NCBI GenBank assembly: GCA_937863945.1
Contig: CALMIB010000020.1
Location: 1-5,928 of the forward strand
Direction of reading: 5' to 3'
Source of the DNA: an uncultured Longilinea sp.
GTDB lineage: Bacteria; Chloroflexota; Anaerolineae; Anaerolineales; Anaerolineaceae
Length of the DNA stretch: 5,928 nt
Part shown: positions 4,498 through 5,928 of the stretch, piece by piece
Position numbering within the stretch: position 1 is the stretch's first letter
Layout of the letters: each line of letters starts with the position of its first letter
Translations under genes and position numbers: made by a program
Notes under the pieces: generated by a model
The model's input: only the letters and a program-made list of their open reading frames with translations
Databases searched by the model: none
What the model was told of the DNA's origin: nothing

Positions 4498-5211
4498 CTA
4501 CTTGCGCACCTGCTTGAAATTGATAATGATCAGGTTCTGTTCGCAGGCGGAGAAGGTATCAAAATAGATCTTGTCCGAAAGCGGCAGATCGGATTGATCC
4601 AACAACTGCACCCATAGTTTGCCCGTGGAGGCGACCGGCTTTTCAGCCAGGGTAAACTCGTAACCCGCCTGGCCGTATTGCAGCGCCGTACCGGTCAGGC
4701 TGAGCAAATCGATCTTGGCGGCGCCCAGGTACCCACCCACCTGCACGCGGATGCCCCTGACCGGGCTGTTCTGCAAATCCACCGCGTTGCCGGCCAGGCC
4801 CATCCATTCACAGCCCCATTCCGGGCGGTACAGCACGCTGGAAATGGAAGCCGGGTCGGTTTGCGTTGCAAAGGCATACCCGCCGGTGGACGGTGGCTGG
4901 GTTTCCGTGGGCGACGGCGTGCCGACCTCGGCGGGCGTGGCCGAAACCACCGGCACATCCGCCGTCGGCGGAGCCGGCGTTGCTGTGGATGGAGCGACCG
5001 TCGCCGTCCAGGTAGCCGGGAAAGTCGGCCGGTTGGTCGGCAGAACGATCGCCTCGGGCAGCGTGAACGGCGGAAACGGATTCATCGCGCTGTTGGGATT
5101 GGTAAAAATGGAGAGAAAAATGACAACCGCGCCGAGGATGGCAGCGATCATAACGAATGACAGCACATTCCACAGCAGGTCATTTTTAGGTTGCGAATTC
5201 TTGTTTTCCAT
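4498..5211 (-). CDS. Membrane-anchored protein with Pro/Thr stalk and unrecognised C-terminal domain
   Basis: The 237-residue protein has three parts. A short polar N-terminus is followed by one hydrophobic helix (about 12-36, LLWNVLSFVMIAAILGAVVI onward). A low-complexity stalk rich in Pro, Thr, Ala and Ser runs about 45-110 (ATWTATVAPSTATPAPPTAD). A folded, probably beta-rich domain covers about 112-237, with RPEWGCEWMGLAGNAVDLQ (129-147), VRGIRVQVGGYLG (151-163), WVQLLDQSDLPLSDKIYFDT and CEQNLIIINFK near the end. C134 and C223 could form a disulfide outside the cell. The likely topology is N-in, with the domain outside. ATG 5211 is chosen because AAAGGA (5217-5222) lies 5 nt upstream. A longer frame opening at 5286 would overlap the upstream gene by 52 nt. 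It follows a peptidyl-prolyl isomerase gene by 23 nt, so the two form an operon. I do not recognise a named family. Anchored sensor, adhesin or carbohydrate-binding roles are possible. Confidence 0.85.
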   Translation of the reverse strand: MENKNSQPKNDLLWNVLSFVMIAAILGAVVIFLSIFTNPNSAMNPFPPFTLPEAIVLPTNRPTFPATWTATVAPSTATPAPPTADVPVVSATPAEVGTPSPTETQPPSTGGYAFATQTDPASISSVLYRPEWGCEWMGLAGNAVDLQNSPVRGIRVQVGGYLGAAKIDLLSLTGTALQYGQAGYEFTLAEKPVASTGKLWVQLLDQSDLPLSDKIYFDTFSACEQNLIIINFKQVRK

Positions 5212-5234
5212 AGTCGTCCTTTGCAAGATCGGGT

Positions 5235-5928
5235 TCAGGGAACCAGGATCTCGATCTGGCTGGAGGCGCGCTGTTGTTGCAGCCAATCGGCCAAAGCGCT
5301 GCGCTGGAGTGTCAACAGGGCATCCGTCGACAATCGCCTGACCTCTCGCTCCATCACCAACACGATGTGGAAGCCGATATCGCTCTGCACTACCGGGCTG
5401 AATTGACCGGGCTGCAGCGCGAAAGCTGCCTCTTCCACGGCCGGCTGGGTCAAATAGCCGCGCGGGAACCAGCCCAGTTCGCCGCCCGTCGCGGGATCAT
5501 ACTGCTGTGCAAGCGTTGCAAAATCTGCACCAGATTGTAAATTGTTATAGATCGAATCGGCGGTCGCTTTGCTTAAAACCAGGATCTGGCGGGCATGCAC
5601 CTGTTCCACCGAGGTGGGCACGGCAGCCAGTATCTGATCGCGCTGCCAGGCCGCCGCCAGTGAGCGGATCAACGCCTGGCGATAGCTTTCTTCGGTGTAA
5701 CCGTTCTTTTGCAGCCAGGCTGCCCAGGTTGCGTCGCCGCCGATTTTTTCCAGCGTCGCGGCCATGCTGGCCTGCACCTCATCGTCGCTAACCTGGTGGC
5801 CGTTGGCCGCGGCGGCCTGCGCAAGCAGGGCCTCGTCGATCAACGCATCCAGCACGCGCTGACGTGCCTCGGCATCGCTGGCGGTCTTGCCGGTTTCAGT
5901 CAGGGCAGCCTGAAAGCGGCCCAATTCT
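5235..5928 (-). CDS. SurA/PrsA-like parvulin peptidyl-prolyl isomerase (5' end outside window)
   Basis: The frame runs off the right edge (last visible codon pair Glu-Leu), so the start and any signal peptide are missing. A TTG at 5924 is an internal codon, not a convincing start. Numbering from that Leu gives 229 residues. A helical SurA-type N domain (about 1-100) has VLDALIDEALLAQAAAANGH (24-43) and VSDDEV. A PPIC-type rotamase domain (about 107-192) has HARQILV (110-116), GADFATLAQQYD (132-143), GGELGWFPRG (147-156), AAFALQPGQFSPVV (166-179) and GFHIVLV (184-190). H110, D143 and H186 sit at the usual active-site positions. The segment between QQYD and GGELGWF is a few residues shorter than typical. 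Such proteins fold exported proteins by cis-trans isomerisation of prolyl bonds. The downstream membrane protein with a Pro-rich stalk is an attractive, unproven client. Confidence 0.92.
   Translation of the reverse strand, partial: ELGRFQAALTETGKTASDAEARQRVLDALIDEALLAQAAAANGHQVSDDEVQASMAATLEKIGGDATWAAWLQKNGYTEESYRQALIRSLAAAWQRDQILAAVPTSVEQVHARQILVLSKATADSIYNNLQSGADFATLAQQYDPATGGELGWFPRGYLTQPAVEEAAFALQPGQFSPVVQSDIGFHIVLVMEREVRRLSTDALLTLQRSALADWLQQQRASSQIEILVP

Noticed and set aside
5212..5286. Longer N-terminus for the membrane-anchored protein
   Set aside because: It would overlap the isomerase gene by 52 nt and add a non-conserved-looking polar stretch. ATG 5211 has a well-placed AAAGGA.
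1..5928. CRISPR array, tRNA/rRNA gene, IS element or prophage signal
   Set aside because: No regularly spaced repeats, cloverleaf, transposase motif or phage protein was seen on either strand. The only strong repeats are the hairpins listed.

Overview
The window has about 60% GC and is densely packed with bacterial genes. It looks like chromosome from a Chloroflexota bacterium, probably Anaerolineae-like. This is an inference from gene content and style: thrS-infC-rpmI-rplT order, a DUF711 protein, extended -10 promoters of the TGGTATAAT kind, and a membrane-anchored protein with a long Pro/Thr linker beside a SurA/PrsA-type isomerase. No sequence search could be run to confirm the lineage.

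Left part (1-1780, + strand): the translation cluster. It opens with the last 74 codons of threonyl-tRNA synthetase, followed by a strong hairpin terminator (239-272). A promoter-like extended -10 (313-321) and a 7-bp leader hairpin precede infC, which appears to start at a rare ATC codon (385). The infC-rpmI gap holds a perfect extended -10 (990-998) and a small hairpin followed by a T-run. rpmI (GTG start) and rplT follow, separated by a 102-nt spacer that can fold. A textbook rho-independent terminator (1756-1789) closes the cluster.

Middle part (1781-4448, + strand): a three-gene, tightly packed probable operon. It encodes an AF1521-like macro-domain protein (ADP-ribose binding or hydrolysis), a SpoU/TrmH-type rRNA 2'-O-methyltransferase 9 nt downstream, and a DUF711 protein that overlaps the methyltransferase by ATGA. 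A SpoU gene next to rplT is a familiar arrangement, where pheST often follows. Here a macro-domain gene sits between rplT and spoU, and DUF711 follows.

Right part (4449-5928): a perfect 17-bp hairpin that includes the DUF711 stop codon separates it from two convergent minus-strand genes. In transcription order these are a 5'-truncated parvulin-type peptidyl-prolyl isomerase and a single-pass membrane protein with a Pro/Thr stalk and an unrecognised C-terminal domain with two cysteines. They probably work outside the cytoplasmic membrane.

No tRNA, rRNA, CRISPR array, insertion sequence or phage gene is visible. Most of the window is ordinary core genome. The points most worth a second look are the ATC start of infC, the leader and spacer RNA structures around infC-rpmI-rplT, the macro-spoU-DUF711 operon, and the uncharacterised surface-domain protein.
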